The notes under the pieces were generated by a model. That model searched no databases, was not told the DNA's origin, and worked only from the letters and a program-made list of their open reading frames with translations. A stretch of DNA of 64,000 nt, taken from the NCBI GenBank assembly GCA_013350335.1, contig CM023537.1:46374111-46438110 (forward strand), given 5' to 3'. This DNA comes from Chimonanthus salicifolius. Its lineage: Eukaryota; Streptophyta; Magnoliopsida; Laurales; Calycanthaceae. Of the stretch, positions 23,964-36,498 are shown one piece after another; position 1 is the stretch's first letter; the number at the start of each line of letters is the position of its first letter. The position numbers and the translations under genes are program-made.

Positions 23964-23976
23964 GCTCTTGATACCA
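23964..23976 (-). promoter_or_regulatory. Copia primer-binding site
   Basis: TGGTATCAAGAGC on the minus strand right after the 5' LTR. It is the initiator-Met tRNA PBS with one extra A relative to TGGTATCAGAGC. Confidence 0.88.
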
Positions 23977-24116
23977 TATTAGAATCCAATAAACCTTAAT
24001 TGTCATTTCATATAATAGAGTTATATATACATGGAAAACCCTAACTAAATGATAAGCAAAGTACTAAACTACCCTTATACTCAATAAGAGGAAGAGGAAG
24101 GTAATACAATCTAACA
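23977..24116 (-). repeat. Copia 5' LTR
   Basis: 140 bp, identical to the 3' LTR except one base. The TSD AGGCC follows at 24117-24121. Confidence 0.93.
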
Positions 24117-27100
24117 AGGCCAAGATCAGAAATTCGATCTCGGCCTCCGTGGTGCAGCCAGTCTGGAAGCAATTGTTGACAAGAATAGCAACACTCTGGA
24201 TTTTCCTTCTCCTTCCCTTGCGCAAGTGTTTTGTCTCTCAATTCATCAGGACAGAAGAGACAGCAATTGGAGGGAGAATTTTGGGGCAGAAATTGATCAG
24301 CAGCCAGGAGCCCACTTCTAACCACCTTCAACTAAAAGAGGAGGCTCCTTCCGGTTACTTGCAGTCAACAAACTGGGTAGACACCAGAATGTTGAAGATT
24401 AGTCGTAAACATGGATGTATTGTCAAAGGTCAAGGTCTTCTTCTCTCCTATCTATCACAACTCAATGGCTTGAGATCCTCTCCGTGGAAGCTTAAAAGAT
24501 CTAAAAGAACTTCTAGGAAGCTAAATAGGCTCAGCTCATCTATCAATTACAACCATCGAAAGAAGAAAGTGGTCGTGGAAGTCTCAGATTTAAAAAACAG
24601 ATTCCCATGTGAAGAATCATATGTCTCGTGAAGATCCTTTCTTGGAATGTCAGAGATCTTGGAGACCTAAGAAAGAAAGCTACTTTGAAGAATTTCATAA
24701 AACCTATCAAACAGGATATCTTACGCTTCCAAGAATCCAAATTTGAAGATCATTCGTACCTTTGAAGTGGTCGGAGTTTCTGTTGGGAAGCCAAGCTATC
24801 TATCGGAGCTTGAGGTAGCATTATTATTTGTTGGAATCCTAACAAATTCAAGAAATTAGATTCTTTTGTCCGCGAGTTCTCCCTCTCAATTCATCTAGAG
24901 GATCACATTTCTGGCCAAGCTTGGACTTTATCTTCAGCCTATGGGCCCGCTTCCAAAAATCCAAATTGAAAGATCCTTCAGACGTGATCATTTGTCCCTG
25001 TGGAGTGACCATTGTTTCTGTTGGTAAGCCAAGATGTCTATCGGAGCTTCAGGTGGCATTATTATTTGTTGGAATTCTAGTAAATTCAAGAAATTAGATT
25101 CTTTCGTTGTCGAGTTCTCCCTCTCCATTCATCTAAAGGATCACATTGACCAAGCTTGGACTTTATCTATAGTCTATGGGCCGTGTGAAGATTCAAGAAA
25201 GGGCTTCCTCTATAGTAAGGGCTTCAGCAAGAAATGGTGTTTATGTATAGCAGAATGTGTCTCATCAGCTTACCTCTTTGTTCCTATCAACGACTCTTCT
25301 AAAGGTTTTTTCAAGAGTTCCCTCGGCCTCCAGCACGATGATCCATTGTCTCCAGCACTACTTATCATTGTAGATGAGGCTCTCAGTCTTCTTTTGTCCA
25401 AGGCAGTCGATTATTCTTCCATGGTTTCAGGATTGGTGCTTCAGCCGTACAACTCCACCACCTTCAGTTCGTAGATGACACTATTATCTTCATTGAGGCC
25501 AATAAAGAATCTACCAGGAACATTTGATCTTTGCTCAAATGGTTTGAATGTCTTCCTCCCTTCACATCAACTACAAAGTGGGATTTTTGGTATCAACCTG
25601 ACTAACGAAGAGCTTACTTGCCTATCGAATCTTTTGGAATGTGTTTCATTTTATTTTCCTTCCACCTATTTGGGTCTTGCCTTGTGTATTGACTCCCCCA
25701 GTTACTCCTAATGGGAGTCCATTAAACATAAATTTAGTATTCATCTTGTTTCTTGGAGGAGAAAGTACTTATCTTTCAGTGGACGAATCACCCTAGTAAC
25801 GTCTGAACTCTCCGCTCTACTAGTTTATTAGTTATCAACTTTTAGGTGCCTCAATAAGGTTATTAGCTCCTTGGAAAAAATTATGAGGACTTTCCTTTGG
25901 AATGATTATAAGGATAATAGGAAAAATCATCTTGTCAGTTGGCAACAAGTTTGTCTTCCTATTAATGCAGGAGGACTTGGTGTTAGACCAATCAAAGAAA
26001 TGAACGTTGCCCTGTTATGTAAATGGTTGTGGAGGATTGCTTCAGAGGAAGATGCTTTTTGGTATTTACTCATTTTCAAATACTGTGTGGGTAATTCTGG
26101 TTGGGATATTATTATTGCCCCCAAAGGGCTTCAAGTATGTGGTGAGCCATCTGTGCCTATGTTAACATATTTAAGCACGACAATCGTTCAAAGTGGGGTG
26201 CAGTGAAAGAGTTAAGTTTTGGACGAATTTTTGGTTTAGTTACTCTCTACTGGCTTCACGGTTCCCTTCCTTATACCACTTTTTGATCTTTCCTTGTGGT
26301 TTCATTTTTTATTTCTGTACAAATATGGGTGATCAACTAGTGTGTGATATTCTTCTCCGACAGAACTTAACAGACACTAAAAATGATGATTTCTCAAACC
26401 ATCTTTACACCCTTAGCTCCCGTCGCATTCTTGATTTAGAGGAGGATTCCCTTTTGTGGTGGTTCGACCCTAGTGGTCTCATCACAGTAAAGCCTTTCTA
26501 TGTATGGAATAATCATAGTGATTCTTATGCCGAGGTAAACCTTGCCCATCTGATTATTCAAAACACTCCCTCAAGCAAATAGCTTCCTTCAAATGGCAGG
26601 TCTTGGCAAAAAATTTACACAAAGTAATTTGCACAAAAGAGGAAGAATTTTGACAAATGTTTTCCCCTTATGCCTTCATGCAACTGAGGATGCGAACTAT
26701 CTCTTCACTCATTGTCCTCTACAATTTGAAGCCTTATTTTGAACAGTTTTGGGTTTCATTGGACCATGCCATCATCGCTTGCGCAACTTCCATATGCGTG
26801 AGTTTGTCAAAATTTCCACAGTTCTCTTTCTTGTGGCGCCTTGCTCTCTTCGCCGAAACAATCGAGTGTTTAAGAATACGACAATCTCCTCACACAATTT
26901 CATACCGAATTTTCACCAAATGGGCATCTTGGGCCTCCACCCTCAACGTGTTCAAAAGCATTCCAATGTCTAAAATCTTGAGAGCCTGGAAAGAATACTT
27001 CAATCTAGCATAATGTTATGTTATTTTTTTCACTTGAGTGTTTGTATCAAGTTATCAAAGTTTTTTTCTTCCCTTTATATTTGCACCTCGAATATTTTCT

Positions 27101-27133
27101 CTCTATTAATATATTACCATTTAAAAAAAAAAC
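24117..27133 (+). mobile_element. L1-type LINE: ORF1 end, endonuclease, RT, zf-RVT, poly(A)
   Basis: Decayed non-LTR retrotransposon. A basic ORF1 tail (KRSKRTSRKLNR, NYNHRKKK) ends near 24630. The endonuclease start follows (ILSWNVRDLGDLRKKA, LRFQESKFE; 24635-24750). RT is visible as GFFKSSLGLQHDDPLSPALL (about 25300-25365) and LQFVDDTIIFIEA (about 25461-25500). The part downstream of RT (SWQQVCLPINAGGLGV, about 25938-25985) and a zf-RVT remnant near 26660-26720 follow. Stops and frameshifts are frequent, and much of the endonuclease to RT region is deleted. A poly(A) run at 27122-27133 marks the 3' end. Confidence 0.88.
24776..25190 (+). repeat. Partial direct duplication within the LINE endonuclease region
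   Basis: About 24776-24955 and 25016-25184 are near copies. Both read GTTTCTGTTGG(G/T)AAGCCAAG, CATTATTATTTGTTGGAAT, AAATTCAAGAAATTAGATTC, GAGTTCTCCCTCTC and CAAGCTTGGACTTTATCT. Confidence 0.85.
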
Positions 27134-29843
27134 ACAATTTCTTAGTGGTACTTGTTGGGCCAAATTACTGCTTAACAGAGACGGTATTGAAGTGTATTTT
27201 ATTTCAGATTCAAGAACTAAAATAGTTAAACTTAACTGATTCAATTCGGTAATTTTTGAATTACCCGATTAAATTAATTCGAGTCCAACCCATCAAAAGA
27301 CGTAGAAATTAAAAAAAAAAATCTTCATTAACTAAAACTAACTGATATTGTTCAAATCTAAAATACATTATTTTAGTTTGCTAAAACAAAATTATTAATT
27401 TGGCAAACCAAACTTAATTTTCACCAAAATTAATTTCATTAGCAAAATTCACAAGGTGATGATTTCCTGGTGAGATTTGAGCCTATTTTATTTTTCTAGA
27501 GAGAAATCTAGATTAGGTTCTTATTTTCCAATTCAGTTTTAGCTTGCCCAAATTTGGAAAGAAGGACGATCCATGGAATTTCTCGGCTTTCTGAGTGAGT
27601 AGGCAATTCGAGTTCTCTCAAGTGAAACGAAACTTGAGCCGAATCCTAGTTTGTCATTATTTCAAATTGAAGGTTTAGATAGGCGTTAAAACCAACCTTG
27701 TCTTCATCACCCTATGATCAGGGGTTTTTTCCTATAGTATGAAAGCTTCTTTTGTCATCATGTCATAAGTCATTTATACTACATCCATCTAGCATTTTTT
27801 TTCTATTGACGGAGTGCAAATCTGACTTCAAATCCACAACTTCATAGTTGTAAAAAGGAGCATTAACCATCACTCTTCTTCTGCAAAGAGTTGTATTCTT
27901 CTCTCTTTCTCTCTCATAAACACCTAGAAGGAATGATTAAAAAACAAATATATGTCGCTAGAGTTTACCTAAAGATTTGAGGTGGCCAACTTAAGATCCT
28001 GCATCAATATATTCCAAAGCCACGAATGACGAATGTGAAGTTTACATTCACTAAAAGTGCATCCCAACTCACAAACCTGCATGAATAGTTAGTTTGTTGG
28101 ATAACAAACAAAACCTTAATGTCCTCCACAACACAGCCAGGCAAATCATACATACACAGCCAGACAAATCACACATACACATCCACACGTGCGCACAAAG
28201 GATAAGAACCTTAACATAAAAAAGTACATCCTCTCTGCAAAAGTCCTGAAACCAAAAAAGCAAACAAAAACATAAATGAAAAAAAAAACAACGAGAGGGA
28301 GAACAGCCATGGTTTTTAATGAGATAACTTTTCCTATATTTTAGTGACTATAATAACAAATCTAGACATTAGAATCCCAAACACACGTATCTTATTTCAC
28401 TTAAAGTCCCTACCCAATTTGAACTCATTTCAAATTAATCTCACAATTGAATTGAAATCTATCCCAAATTTCTCCAATTTGAACTGTTGAAGATCATGAC
28501 TTCTAACATTCAACAGCCCTGTCTTTTATGGACTACATACTAAATTGAACCCATCCCCATATAACAAGGTCCACCCCATGTGTGCCCCACAGCGTCCCAT
28601 GCCCACTGCCTCATGTGCGGCATCACCCAGATGAAATAGGTTCCATATGTACATATAGATTTTGCATACCAGTATACATATACATCTGACACTGCAACAA
28701 AAAAAAAATAGAACTTCAAGGTTTCCATCAAATCAAAAGCATCCATGCTTATACCAGATATAAATTGCAGATCAGTATGTCGGATGCATCTGATATATAA
28801 GCATGACAGTAAAATGTGTTCTTTAAGACAAAGCATCTTTAGAAGTCAGTATCATCAAGTGTAACAGAGAATATGATTTCCCTGGACCATGGCTGGGAAT
28901 GTCTTTGCTAGTTATTTGGTGGACCAATTCAATGCGAATTGAGCAAGGATGACTTAAAACCAATGTTTGATAACCTCGACTAGAATTGATTCTTCATTGA
29001 ATTGAGTCAACTCACAGACACGGACAAGTTTTAACCAAGACAAAAAGTAAAGGCTCAGTCAAAGTTACTAAAATTATATTATTTTAATCTTACTATATGT
29101 ATTGAAAAATTTTAAAAAGAAAAAACAGAAGAAAATGTGGCAATAAAGAAGAAAGCCAAAGAAGATTTATTTTAATGATGACAAAACGTCATAAAAAATT
29201 TGATGACAAAAACAAGAAGCAAAAAAAAAAAAGATAGAAGAGGAATATAAAACAGAGAAAGAAAATGAAAGGTGACAAAGAAGAGATGGAAGAGGAAGAG
29301 GAAGAGGAAGAAGATTAAGACGACAAAAGGATTCCCTGTGTGTCTACTCTTCCTTGCTAGCCACTGATTTATGTTTCTTTCTCCCTTTCATCTCCCATTT
29401 CCAAATCAGAATGCAAGTAGGGTTTCTTTGAGCCTTTTTATACTGAACTTTTTTCACTAAATTGCTCATTGATCTTCTCACAAGTTATAATCGACTCTGC
29501 TATAGAGTTGAGTAGACCAGCCGAGTCAACTGAGTCTAAGTTGTGTTTTAAAAATATGCTTAAAACTGATTATGATGCTCAGTTATTTGCTTTCAGTGGT
29601 ATCTCTTAGCAGCTGAGTTCTTTGCCCTCATCTCTTTGCGCCTGATCTTAGCTGCTAGTATACTCATCTTATCCGTAAATTTTTTTTATCAAAACTTTCA
29701 CCATGAGAAGCGAGTTGCACTGATCCAAGAAGATGTCTTTCAAGTTTGACTGAACTCAATCAATGAAAGATTCAGCCAATATATCTTTATTTGATTTTCT
29801 ACCATCTCAACAACATGGCAAGGATCAATCCTCAGACATATTT
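27134..29843. other. Intergenic; no gene recognised
   Basis: AT-rich DNA without a supportable coding region. It includes a CA-rich stretch (about 28130-28200) and a (GAAGAG)n run (about 29286-29315). The last bases, TATTT (29839-29843), are the left target-site copy of the following gypsy element. Confidence 0.55.
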
Positions 29844-30033
29844 TGATGCGGACACAATGGATAGTCTTGTGAGTGGTATGGACTTGGAATGTATTGTGGA
29901 TGATTGCACTGGCTTTTATGGCCCATTATAATCATGGCAACCCAAATTGGAAACCGGCTAATGGGACCTCTCATTTCACAGGCCCAACCCAGTCAGACAA
30001 CAATCCAAGCCCAAGCCCAAGCCCAAGTCTAAA

Positions 30034-30787
30034 TGATGCCGTGCATTCCCTGCATCCCCTTTCCTATTTCAGTATTTTCTTTTATTTTATTTTAAGTAAG
30101 GGTAGTTTTCTAATTGTTTGTTTTAAGTAAGGGTAGTTTGGTAATTTTCTGTTTTATTTTATTTTATTAAGTGACGTCTTTATATAAGCATTGTAGCCCT
30201 TTTGAGGCAAACACATATGAAAGAAATAAAATCTGAGATTTCTGAAAACCCCTTGCGGCTTTGTCATTGCGAGAAGCCCTCTTCCTCTTCTTCCAAGTAC
30301 GGTTCTTCTTCTCCCTTCTCTTCTTCTGTCCTCTTCTCTTCCTTTCCCTTCCCTTTTGTTTATTTGGCTTGCTGGAACCCAAAACCCCATCCACTGTTGC
30401 CGTTATCTGTCCCCAAGCCTTCCTCCTTGCTGTACCACTTTCACCTGCCCCTAAAACCCCTCCAATCAGGTTCGCCCCTCCCTAAACTGACATCTACATC
30501 TGCCATTAACCACAAACAGTCCTTCTACAACCACCGTTAGCCCATTTTGGACCCTTCTTAAGCCTTTAACCTTCTTAAACAGCCCCTTTCTGTTATCTTA
30601 AACCCCTTTGGACCTCCTATCTTCACCAAGAACCCACACAGCCTCAACCTTCACCTCTACACCTGTCATAAACCCCTTCAGACCTCTTTTCCTCTACCAA
30701 ACAGCCATACAGTCCCTTGTTACTGCTGTCCAAATCTTTCTTAAGCTATACACGGCTGTCCCATTCTACTTTGAAGTAATCTCTATG
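30034..30787 (+). repeat. Gypsy LTR copy 1, truncated
   Basis: TGATGCCGTGCATTCCC to AATCTCTATGTGA. It matches copy 3 over its length except for a deletion of about 22 bp near the end, then switches to the 3'-internal sequence (CCTCTTCTACAGC). Confidence 0.85.
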
Positions 30788-31024
30788 TGACCTCTTCTAC
30801 AGCAAGAGATAACAACAATGACAAAACAGGTTTCCGAGTATTAAAGACGACGGAAGAGAGCCGCTCCAGTTCCATCATTATGGCTTGACAATGACCTGAT
30901 TGGATGAACACGTGCGCGTGTTTTGCACTATGAAGACCTTACACTGGGAAGACGTGTGCGTGAGAAGATTTGTGTCTTCTCATCTGTTTGAACTCGAAGT
31001 CGAGTTTTTCTCAGATGGGGGGAT

Positions 31025-31229
31025 TGATGTGGTGCATTCCCTGCATCCCCTTTCCTATTTCAGTGTTTTATTTTATTTTATTTTAAGTAAGGGTAGTTTT
31101 GTAATTGTTTGTTTTAAGTAAGGGTAGTTTGGTAATTTTCTGGTTTATTTTATTTTAGTAAGTGAAGTCTTTGTATAAGCATTGTAGCCCTTTTGAGGCA
31201 TACATATACGATGAAATTAAATCTGAGAC
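31025..31229 (+). repeat. Gypsy LTR copy 2, 5' fragment
   Basis: Starts TGATGTGGTGCATTCCC after the purine tract CAGATGGGGGGAT and matches copies 1 and 3 to AAATCTGAGA, where it joins pol sequence. Confidence 0.83.
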
Positions 31230-31270
31230 ATATTTTTCGCAAATCCTATGCGTGTTAGCTTGGAGCGATT

Positions 31271-34200
31271 GTGGATGAATTCTACACTTATATCAAGTGC
31301 GGTGCGAAATCCTGCAAACTGATTGTGGATAGTGGAAGTTGTGCAAATGTCGTATCCACCAGCACAGTTGCTCGATTGGGTTTGAAGCCTGAGCCTCATC
31401 TTAATCCACATCGAGTTGCGTGGGTCAATGATACGTCAATCCCAATCACTCAACGGTGTCCCGTGCCCATTCAGATCCTCACCTATCAGGACACTGTGTG
31501 GTGTGATGTGATCCCCATGGGCGTAGGACACATTATTTTAGGTCGTCCTTGGTTGTTTGATCATGATGTGACTATTGTTTGGTCAAGCGAACGCGTGTAG
31601 CTTTGAGCATAATGGTAAGAAGATCAAACTCCTCCCTATGCAACCCAGGCCGCCCCTCTCAAGACAAGATGACACAAAGAGGGACAAACCTAAAGACCCC
31701 ATCAAAGGCCTAGTCCAAGTCTCTACATATCATTGCTGCTAAAGAATTCGAAAGAGAGACTAATGAAACTTCGGTTGTGTATGCCCTAGTGTCGAGAGAG
31801 ACCTCCCCTGAGGTTGGTATTGAGTTGCCGAGAGGTTGTAGTTCCAGTCTTTAAGGAATTTCAAGATGTATTCCCGTCTGATTTACCGAATGAACTACCT
31901 CCCATGAGGGACATACAACATGCCATTGATCTTGTCCCTGGAGCGACTTTGCCAAACATGCCTCATTATAGGATGAACCCTAAGCAGCATGAAGGATTGA
32001 AGCGTCAAGTGGATGAGATCCTCCAAAAAGGATTCATCAGGGAGAGTTTAAGTCCATGCGCTGTGCCAGCCCTCCTGACACCCAAGAAAGACGACACCTG
32101 GCACATGTGTATAGATGGCAGAGCTATGAATAAGATCACTGTCAAGTATAGGTTTCCAATCCCATGTCTTGATGACATGCTTGACATGATGGCTCGTGCT
32201 ACTATCTTTTCGAAAATTGACCTCAATAGTGGATATCATCAAATCAGCATTAGAGCAGGAGATGAATAGAAGACGGCCTTCAAGACGAAGGATGGTCTGT
32301 ACGAGTGGATGGTTATGCCTTTTGATTTGACCAACGCTCCAAGTACGTTTATGCAGGTGATGACTCAAGTGTTGAGACCCTTTTATTCTTTGTGGTATAT
32401 TTTGATGACATTTTATCTATAGTACCTCTCAGGAACAATACTTGTAGCATCTGAAGTTAGTCTGTGAGGTCCTTCGGACTGAAAAATTATACACGAATCC
32501 TGAAGAAGTGCACATTCATATCTGATAGGGTTATCTTCTTAGGGTTTGTAGTTTCATCTGAAGGTATGTTAGCGGACCCCAAAAAGATCAAAGCCATAGT
32601 AAGTTGGCCCGAACAGTGGAATATACATGAGGTGCGAAGCTTTCACGGCTTAGCTACCTTCTATAGGCGGTTTATCCGAGGGTTTAGTTCCATCATGGCT
32701 CCCATCACGGATTACATTAAGAAATGGGAGTTCCAATGGACTGCCTCGAGAGCTTTCCAGGAGATCAAGACTCGTATGGTCGAAGCTCCTATCATGCAGC
32801 TACCAGACTTCTCCAAAGTCTTTGAAGTTGCGTGTGATGCGTCTGGCGTTGGTATAGGTGGAGTCCTAAGTCAAGAAGGGCATCATGTGTCTTACTTTAG
32901 TGAGAAATTGAATGAAGCTAAACAACGATACTCCACCTATGACAGTGTTCTATGCGGTTGTGCAAGCATTCCGTCATTAGAGACATTACCTTTTACCGCA
33001 CAAATTCGTTTTGTTCTCGAACCTGTGAGGCCTTGAGATATCTTAATTCCCAGAAGAAGTTAAACTCAAGACATGCCAAGTGGGATCAAATTCTTCAGGA
33101 ATACACTTTTGTGTTTAAACACAAGGCCGGGGTTGAGAACAAACCAGCCGATGCATTGAGTCGTAGGGTTGCACTAATACACTCCATGAGTGTAGAGGTG
33201 ACCGGGTTTGAACAGTTGAAGGATGAATATCCCGCATACCCGAATTTTAGGGAGTTGTATGCTTCATTCTTGAGTAATTAAGAGAGGAGTAATAAAGAGT
33301 TTCTCATGATGGATAACTTCTTGTTTAAAGGAACTAAACTCTGCATTGCTCCGAACTTCCCAGTGTGATTTTCTTGTTTGAGAGTTACATGCCGGAGGTA
33401 TGGCCAGACATTTTGGGAGAGACAAGACGATTGCCTTGGTTGAAGACAGGTTTTATTGGTATAGTCTCAAAAGAGATGTTGCTAAAATCATTGGGCAATG
33501 TCGAACTTGCCAACTGGCAAAGCAAAGGAAGCAAAACACAGGATTGTATACGCCTTTGCCAGTTCCCCATGCTCCTAGGCAGAATATCAGTATGGACTTC
33601 GTACTTGGACTTCCGAAAACTATTAAGAAGTACGATTTCATTCTAGTGGTTGTGGACCGTTTTTCTAAAATGGCTCATTTCCTTCCGTGTTTTAAAACAT
33701 CCGATGCTTCTAACGTTGCCAAGATATTTTTCGGAGAACTGGTGAGACTCCATGGGTTACTAAAGACGATTGTCTCAGATAAGGATGTCAGGTTCACAAG
33801 TTATTTTTGGAAAACCCTATGGCACATGATAGGTACTAGGTTACAATTTTCGTCTGCGTATCATCCTCAAATTGATGGTCAGACTGAGGTAGTTAATCGT
33901 AGCCTAGGAAATTTGTTGCATTGTCTGGTTGGAAGAGCATACGCGAACATGGGATGTTATTCTACCGATTGCTGAGTTCACGTATAACAATTCGGTCAAT
34001 AGATCTATAGGTATGAATTCCTTCGAAGTCATGTATGGTTATAAGCCTAGGAAGCCTATAGATCTCATTCCCATGTCTATGTCACATAGGCCATATGAGT
34101 CTGCATCATCATTTGCACATCGCATACATGAATTGCATGCTAAAATTAAAAGAATGATTAATATGAACAATGAAGTGTATAAGTCTGCTACAGATACTCA

Positions 34201-34726
34201 TCGTAGATTCAAAGAGTTTAATGTGGGTGATTATGTGATGATCCGCATAAGACCTGAACGGTTCCCACAAGGAACTGTGAAAAAGTTACATGGTCGTAGT
34301 GCAAGGCCTTTCAAGATTTTGTAGCGAGTTGGGTCCAATACATACATTGTTTACCTACCATCTGATATGGGTACTAGTCCTACTTTCAATGTGGAAGATT
34401 TAGTCTATTTCCAAGGCCCAACAGCTACACCTGTAAGCCCATCATCACATCATTCCGTTAACAATTCTACTAGCCTACCTGACCCACTTCGTGACCCATG
34501 GCATATACCTACTCAACGTTCACAGCTTTTACCTACCTTACCTTCCTTACCACAAAAGAAAGATGAGATAGAATCTATTCTGAATGAGCAAGTGGTTTCT
34601 ACACGTGCCGGAGGCTATCAGAAGTATCTTGTGAAGTGGAAAGACAGACCGATTACAAATGCAACCTGGTTGACAGAAAGTGAGCTAAAGCGTCTTGATC
34701 AAGACTTTCTAGAGAGATATTAGAGT
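31271..34726 (+). pseudogene. Gypsy pol: protease, RT, RNase H, integrase, chromodomain (broken)
   Basis: Decayed Ty3/gypsy pol. Protease: LIVDSGSCANVVS and IILGRPWLFDHD (31271-31600). [33 protein letters not shown] (31814-32269), an in-frame stop just after GDE, then VVYFDDIL at about 32391. RNase [20 protein letters not shown] (about 32823-32880). Integrase: CRTCQLAK, SMDFVLGLP, VVDRFSKMAHF, SDKDVRF and DGQTEVVNR, with the DDE residues (33400-33975), continuing in another frame to 34324. A C-terminal chromodomain (QKYLVKWKDRPITNATWLTE, about 34620-34680) marks it as a chromovirus. Several stops and frameshifts make it non-functional. Confidence 0.93.
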
Positions 34727-34995
34727 TTTGTTTTGTCAGAGGTGCCTTCTTCTCATACAGCGAAAGATGACAGCGGTGACAGAACAAGTTTCAAAGTCTA
34801 TTAACAACGACAGAAGAAAGCCGCTCCAGCTCCATCATTATGGCTTGACAATGACCTGACTGGATGAAATTGAAGACCTCACGTGCGCGTCTTTTGCACT
34901 ATGAAGACCCTACACTGGGAAGACGTGTGCGTGAGAAGATTTGTGTCTTCTCATCTGTTTGAACTCGAGGTCGAGTTTTTCTCAGATGGGGGGAT

Positions 34996-36046
34996 TGATG
35001 CGGTGCATTCCCGCATCCTTTCCTATTTCAATATTTTATTTTATTTTATTTTAAGTAAGGGTAGTTTTGTAATTGTTTGTTTTAAGTAAGTGTAGTTTGG
35101 TAATTTTCTGTTTTATTTTATTTTATTAAGTGAAGTCTTTATATAAGCATTGTAGCCCTTTTGAGGCAAAAACATACGAAAGAAATAAAATCTGAGATTC
35201 CGAAAACCCCTTGTGGCTTTGTCATTGGCGAGAAGCTTGGTTCTTGGCGAGAAGACCTCTTCCTCTTCTTCCAGGTACGGTTCTTCTTCTCCCTTCTCTT
35301 CTTCTCTCCTCTTCTCTTCTCTTCCCTTTTGTTTCTTTGGCCTACTGGAACCCAAAACCCCATCCATTGTTGCTGTTATCTGTCCCCAAGCCTTCCTCCT
35401 TGCTGTACCACTTTTGCCTGCCCCTAAAACCCTCCAATCAGGTTCGCCCCTCCCTAAACTGACATCTACATCTGCCGTTAACCCCAAACAGTCATTCTAC
35501 AGCCACCGTTAGCCCATTTTGGACCCTTCTTAAGCCTTTAACCATCTTAAACAACCCCTTTCGGTTATCCTAAGCCCCTTTGGACCTCCTATCTTCACCA
35601 AGAACCCACACTGCCTCAACCTTCTCAACACATGTCATAAACCCCTTCAAACCTTCTTTTCCTCTACCAAACAGCCATACAGTTCCTTGTTACTGCTGTT
35701 CAAATCTTTCTTAAGCTATACACCGCTGTACCATTCTACTTAGAAGCCTAAAACAACCCAGATTTAATCTCTATGTGATGTTGGTTTATGTGTTTGGTGA
35801 TCTGATAATCCTATTGGTTTTGAAGGCCTTCTATTTTGGAGCTATAACATGATTTGGATTGTGATTTAATTACTTACATTGAATTCTCTGAATTTCTTGA
35901 TTATTTGTGGTAGATTTTAGTACTTTGAATTGCAATTATTAATTTAGATTTAATTTCAGCCTCATATTTTGCTTTATATTAGTTTCTTGTTACATCATAA
36001 TCGCATTTAGGCATTTAGGGTCACCTTTTGTCTTAGTCCTGCGTCA
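34996..36046 (+). repeat. Gypsy LTR copy 3, full length
   Basis: 1051 bp, TGATGCGGTGC to CCTGCGTCA, directly after the PPT and followed by the right TSD copy CTAAA. TATATAAGCATTG near 35140 looks like the promoter TATA region. Confidence 0.87.
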
Positions 36047-36498
36047 CTAAATCCAATACCACCAAGCCTAATTGACCAAGGCACAAGACATCCAAGCCCT
36101 AATCCATCTCCATGTTGGCACCCCAACCCCATGTTTCTCTCCACTTGGCCCACATTCTCCCATACCCTATCCCATCTATGCTATGGTCAATCCTAGCTTG
36201 GATATGGAGATAGATTAGGATTTATTAGACTTGTTTGATTTGAATTTGAATTTCAAATTTCAAGATTTTTGGAGACTTGGTAGGATTAGAACTCTAAGTG
36301 TCTAATTTAGATTGGTTGTTGTAAGATAACCTAAATCCATATGAGAGTTTGGGTTATCACAAAGTCTTAGAGAGAAGAGTCTTGAATAATTTGCACACTA
36401 GTTTTTAGGTGCTTGGGCAGTCCCAACACGGTGGACGCCCAAGTCTAGGGTTTGATCTCTTCTTTTCTATTTTTCTATTTAAACACATGTAAGGCACC

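Larger units (their letters stand above)
18725..24116 (-). mobile_element. Young, nearly complete Ty1/copia retrotransposon, TSD AGGCC
   Basis: 5392-bp element on the minus strand. The 140-bp LTRs (18725-18864 and 23977-24116) differ at one base only (ACCTTAAC versus ACCCTAAC), so the insertion is recent. Flanking 5-bp duplications AGGCC (18720-18724, 24117-24121) are perfect. PBS and PPT are in place. Domain order is gag, protease, integrase, RT, RNase H, as in copia. The reading frame is broken at about four points (near 23035, 21428, 20695, 19240), so this copy makes no full polyprotein, although sequencing indels cannot be excluded. It sits inside an L1-type LINE. Confidence 0.95.
30034..36046 (+). 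mobile_element. Nested gypsy chromovirus, rearranged with three LTR copies, TSD CTAAA
   Basis: Flanked by perfect CTAAA duplications (30029-30033 and 36047-36051) inside the outer 5' LTR. Order: LTR copy 1 (30034-30787, 3' end missing), a 3'-internal remnant with PPT (30788-31024), the start of LTR copy 2 (31025-31229), protease to chromodomain (31230-34733), 3'-internal segment and PPT (to 34995), and full LTR copy 3 (34996-36046). Gag and PBS are gone. A tandem LTR-internal-LTR-internal-LTR form followed by deletions would explain it. Confidence 0.88.

Noticed and set aside
28540..28836. 98-residue minus-strand frame
   Set aside because: No recognisable domain, composition rich in Tyr and Phe typical of AT-rich chance frames.
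35113..35512. Overlapping open frames in gypsy LTRs (also 30154-30540)
   Set aside because: Both LTR copies show similar frames because of CTT/TCC-rich LTR sequence, not because of a gene.
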